Under the pieces are notes generated by a model. That model had not been told where the DNA came from. It searched no databases and saw only the letters and a list, made by a program, of their open reading frames with translations. DNA of 64,000 nt from Microbacterium trichothecenolyticum (GTDB lineage Bacteria; Actinomycetota; Actinomycetes; Actinomycetales; Microbacteriaceae): assembly GCF_000956465.1 (NCBI RefSeq), contig NZ_JYJA01000035.1:186001-250000 (forward strand). Reading direction: 5' to 3'. Position 1 is the first letter of the stretch, and each line of letters starts with the position of its first letter. Shown here piece by piece: positions 60,001 through 64,000 of this stretch. Position numbers and translations under genes: made by a program.

Positions 60001-63000
60001 ATCCAGCCCGACTTCTCCGCCCCGTTCTTCCAGGGCTTCCAGGTCATCGCGTCCTACATCCTCGCGGGCGCGATGCTCGTGGTGCTGATCATGCTGATCA
60101 TCGCCGGCGCCGCGCTCGCGTTCCGCGGACTCGCCAGTGACCGGGTGCGGACCTGGGCGGGCGAGAACATCCTGTGGATCTTCATCGCCGCCGCCGTCCT
60201 GGGCGCCGCATCCGGCTTGTTCGCCTGGTTCGTGAACTTCGACTTCGGATTCTGATGAACATCCGCCGCACCATCGTGACCGGCACCCTCCTCGGCGTCG
60301 CCCTCACATTCGGCGCGCTCTCCCCCGCCGCCGCTGCCGCTGCCGCTGCCGACAACACGGAAGTCACGACAGTCCGGCCCGTGCCGATGTCCGACGTCAG
60401 CGGCGAGCCGTGGTCCGCTCCCGCGTACCCGGTGGATTGCCAGAGCGCCAACGGCCAGGTCAGCTGTACACCCAGCGACCCCAACTCTGTCACCGCGCAG
60501 CAGTGCTTCGTCGGCGTAGTCACGTCAAGCGGAAACGCGACCGTCTGCACAACCTTCGAAGGTCACACCAAGGCGATTCAGAACGCGGGGGGACGGTCCC
60601 TCCTGGTCAAGTACGGCTGCAGTCTCGGCGACGCGGTGTGTGCGACGTTCGAGAACGCGGGCCGGGGGATGGCGTTGGGGGCAACCGGGATGATGTTCCT
60701 GGTGGCGGACAATATGCGGTTCGACACTTCGACGCTGTTGTGGGATGCCGCGGTGGGTGAGTGGTCGTTCTGGCAGTGGGCGATCCTGTTCATCACGTTC
60801 GGGGCGATGGTGTGGGCGATCGCCGCCGCCGTCATCTCCGGCGATCGCGGCGAACTGGTCGGCGCGATCGTGCGGACCTTCATCGCCATCCCCGCGGTCC
60901 CGATCACCCTGTGGGCGACCGGGCATCTATTGAACGCGATCGACGAGATGACCTGGTACATCATGAACCGCGCCGGCCCCGACGCGTTGTTCTCGACGTT
61001 GCAGTCGGTGATGTGGGCGGGCGGGCAAGCGAACTACTTCTTCGCGTTCCTCATCCACGGCCTCCTGCTGCTGGGGATGTTCCTGCTCATGCTGGTGTTC
61101 GCGTTCCGCAACATCGTGCTGGCCGCGCTGATCATGGTCGGCCCGGTGGCGTGGATGATGTTTCCGGTGCGTCGCATCGGCCCCGACTGGGTGGTCCGCT
61201 ACGTCTCCGCGGTCGCGGTGCTGCTATTGACCGGGCCGCTCACAATCGGGTTCGTCACGTTGATCATCAACGGGCTGGCGGGGGTGAAGACGATCTGGGA
61301 CCCGCAGTCCTGGCCGATGCTGGTCGGCCTGGTGCTGGTGGCGTTCGCACCGTTCGCGATCTTCGGGCTGTTCAGCTTCGTCGGCGCGGTTGCCGCCGAC
61401 GGGGTCGGGTCCCGGCTCGGCTCCCACGGGGGCCGGATGGCGGGATCTGCCGCCACCTCGGCGGTGCGTATCCCGACCCGGATGGGCGGACACCCTTCCG
61501 GTGTGCGCCCCACGGGCACCGGCCCCGCCACCGCCAGCCACCCAGCGACCACTTCTCGAACCTCGAGCGTCGCATCCCGCGGGGCACCTGCTGCATCGCA
61601 GGCGCGCACCCCCGCTCCCCCAGTCGGGGGTCAGCCGCCATCGAGCCCGCGCACACCCGCACCCGCGTCCACCACGGCGCCGGCGTCGTCGTCGCCTGCT
61701 TCGCCGTCTGATCGGAGGCCGTCATGACTACTAGCACGGATCACGCCCGCCCGGTGCGGCTGGCCCGCCGGTCCCGGCAAGGGATCGTGATGGGTCTGGA
61801 CCCGTGGCAGCTCACCTTCCTGACCGCCGCCGCCCTCACGGTGCTGATCGGGGTGAACCGGTTCGGACCGCCCGGACTGCTTTACACCGCCCCCGTCTAT
61901 CTCGCGTTCGGGGTCACTGCGCTGACCAGCATCCACGGGGTGTCGACCCCGAAGATGGGCGGACTGTGGCTGACCAAGCAGCTCCGCCACGCCGCCGGCG
62001 CCACCACCGAGACCTTCCGGCCCGAACGGCCCTCCCTTGCGGGGACCCTGAATCTGCCGGGGACGCGGGCGTCGATCCAGCTGTGGCAGGTCGGGAACGT
62101 GGCCGCGGTGTACAACCCGGGGGACCGGTCGGTGTCGGTGGTCGCCGAGCTCGAGGTGCAGGGGTTCCTGATGCACGACCTGCCAGAACGGTTCGACCTG
62201 GCCGAGCAGTTCGACCGGGTCCTCGGCCCATTCACCCAACGCCCCGGCATCAAACGGGTCACCTTGCAGGAACGCACCTTGCCGACCACGATCCGAGCGG
62301 CCAGGGAGCATTACGACACGGTGCGGCGGATGCGGGACCTGAACCCGGAGTCGCCGGTGGCCCGCAACTACCGGGACGTGATGGACCAGTCCGAGCGGTT
62401 CGAGGTCGCGCACCGCAACTACATCACCTTCACCCTCGACTTGGTGACCCTGGCTCCGCAGCTGAAGTCCCTCGGCGGCGGCAAGGACGCCATCCTGCAA
62501 CTCGCGACCATCGAGGCCGGCAACCTCGCGGACGCGCTCGCGGCGGCGAAGATCACGGTGCGGCGGTGGCTGTCGCCGCGGGATGTGGCGGCGCTGGCGC
62601 GGTTGGCGTTCGACCCGGAGTTCGCCGCGACGGTGCAGAACCGGCCGGAGGACCTCGCCGGGGTGGACCCGGTCGCGATCGGGCCGATGTTCCTGGACGA
62701 GCCCCGCGGCCGCAACGGGATCGTGGTCACCGACAGTGGCGTGCATTCCACGATGTGGATCCATGAATGGCCCCGCTCCGATGCGCCGGTCGGGTTCCTG
62801 GCCCCGGTGGTGTTCGCCCGCCACCCGAACACCGGGGAGGCGATCACCCACATCTTCTCCATCGTGCTCACCCCCGTCCCGGTCGCGAAAGCGCTCAAGC
62901 GAATCCGGGATGAGAAGAAGGTGTGGCGCGGCAACGAGAAACTCCGCGCCAAGCGGGGCGCGGACGGGTCGGCGGCGGATGCCGCGGACTGGCGTGCACT

Positions 63001-64000
63001 GGAACAGCAGGAGCAGGAACTCGCCAACGGGCACGGCGAATTCCGCTACGGCGCGTACCTCACGGTCACCGGGCCGGATGAGGAGCGGCTGGATCAGGCG
63101 ATCGCCGGGATGCGAAACGCTCTCTCCCGGGCGGGGATGGAGGCACAGGTGCTGTACTGCCAGCAGGCCGAGGCATTGATGGTGAACGCGCTGCCGGTCG
63201 GGCTGGGGATGCGCTGATGGCCCGCCACGCCGTCCACTTCACCCCCGCCGACACCACCCGCCGGCAGCAGAAGGCGCTACGCCGCGAACTCGCCCGTGTC
63301 CAACAAGACGAGACCCCCGCGCGCACCTCGCGACGGGATCGCGGGCTACCGGAACCGGCCGTCCCCGGCCCCTTCGGCCCGGGGCTGCTCCGCGGCGGGT
63401 ATTGGAACCTCGCGAAGCCGGTGATCCCGGCGCATCAGGCCACCAGTCAGCACATCGCCGGGATCTACCCATTCGTCGCCGACAGCGGCCTCGGCCACCG
63501 AGGCCCGATCCTCGGGGTGGATCTCAACGCGGACGCACTGTGGCACTTCTCGCCGTGGGAAGCGTACGTCGACAGCTCGGAGCGGGGCACGTTCTCCACC
63601 AACATCCTCGCCCTCGGCGCATACCGGTCCGGGAAGTCCGCGACCATCAAGACCCTCACCACCCGGTCCATCGCGTTCGGCCACCAGGTCGTCGTCCCCT
63701 CCGACCCCAAAGGCGAATGGGTGACCGTGGCGGAGGCGATCCCGGGCGGGAGAGTGATCCGACTCGGCGGTGGCACCGGCGCCCGCCTCAACCCCCTCGA
63801 CCGGGGCCCGCGCCGCACCGACGCCACCGATGAGCAGCACGAGCAGATGGTCCGGCAGCGCCGCATCGGCACGCTGATTGCGATCATCGAGATGGCCCTC
63901 GGCGGCCGGCTCACCGCAGTCGAGCACGCCGCACTGATGGACGCCCTCGAGGCCGCCATCTTGCGCACCGACGACCGCCCCACCCTCCGTGTTGTGTACG

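Overview
The window is high-GC DNA from an actinobacterium. Dense co-directional operons with ATGA/TGATG stop-start overlaps, a methylcitrate cycle, mycobacterial-style paired acyl-CoA dehydrogenases and a Gram-positive conjugation module (large polytopic membrane protein, SCO6880-like protein, VirB4-like ATPase, M23 hydrolase) fit a Microbacteriaceae-like genome, but the family is an inference. No rRNA, tRNA or CRISPR array was seen.

Layout. (1) 1-771: the 3' end of a molybdopterin oxidoreductase. (2) About 0.8-45.2 kb: a large catabolic island. It holds a HpcH/CitE lyase; TetR1 with a sugar-type ABC ATPase/permease; an 11-gene beta-oxidation operon (16.4 to 5.7 kb); a second acyl-CoA dehydrogenase pair; a P450 with two small tandem proteins; a TRAP transporter with a metallo-beta-lactamase-fold hydrolase; an SDR; a second operon of alcohol dehydrogenase, aldehyde dehydrogenase, binding lipoprotein and LLM monooxygenase; a MaoC/CitE/CoA-transferase/MaoC/MmgE-PrpD operon resembling itaconate degradation; a ferredoxin, ferredoxin reductase and HtaA-like protein; an alpha-methylacyl-CoA racemase with TetR2 and an acyl-CoA dehydrogenase; and a second binding lipoprotein. 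(3) 45.5-50.0 kb: prpD-prpB-prpC plus a panB-like gene. (4) 50.3-53.2 kb: decayed gene remnants (CitE-like lyase, IS30 transposase, LLM monooxygenase) around an intact MFS exporter. (5) 53.5-56.9 kb: fadA-fadB. (6) 56.9-57.5 kb: a truncated sugar-binding protein. (7) 57.9-64.0 kb: an ArsR-like regulator and the start of a conjugative (type IV secretion) module that runs off the window.

How it fits together. Alpha-methylacyl-CoA racemase (all three catalytic residues present), an HSD10-type 3-hydroxy-2-methylacyl-CoA dehydrogenase, two heteromeric-type acyl-CoA dehydrogenase pairs, a P450 with its own ferredoxin and reductase, alcohol and aldehyde dehydrogenases and an adjacent methylcitrate cycle suggest degradation of a methyl-branched, possibly isoprenoid or alicyclic, compound to acetyl-CoA and propionyl-CoA. 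The substrate cannot be named from sequence. No acyl-CoA ligase lies in the window.

Regulation. A recurrent palindromic box, approximately TAGATTGTCAACCATCTA, stands in front of nearly every transcription unit between 0.8 and 43 kb (11 copies), often over a TTGACA -35 element. Two paralogous TetR proteins encoded inside the same units are the natural candidates to bind it. A separate pair of GTATAC-centred boxes, about 52 bp apart, precedes both the prp operon and fadAB.
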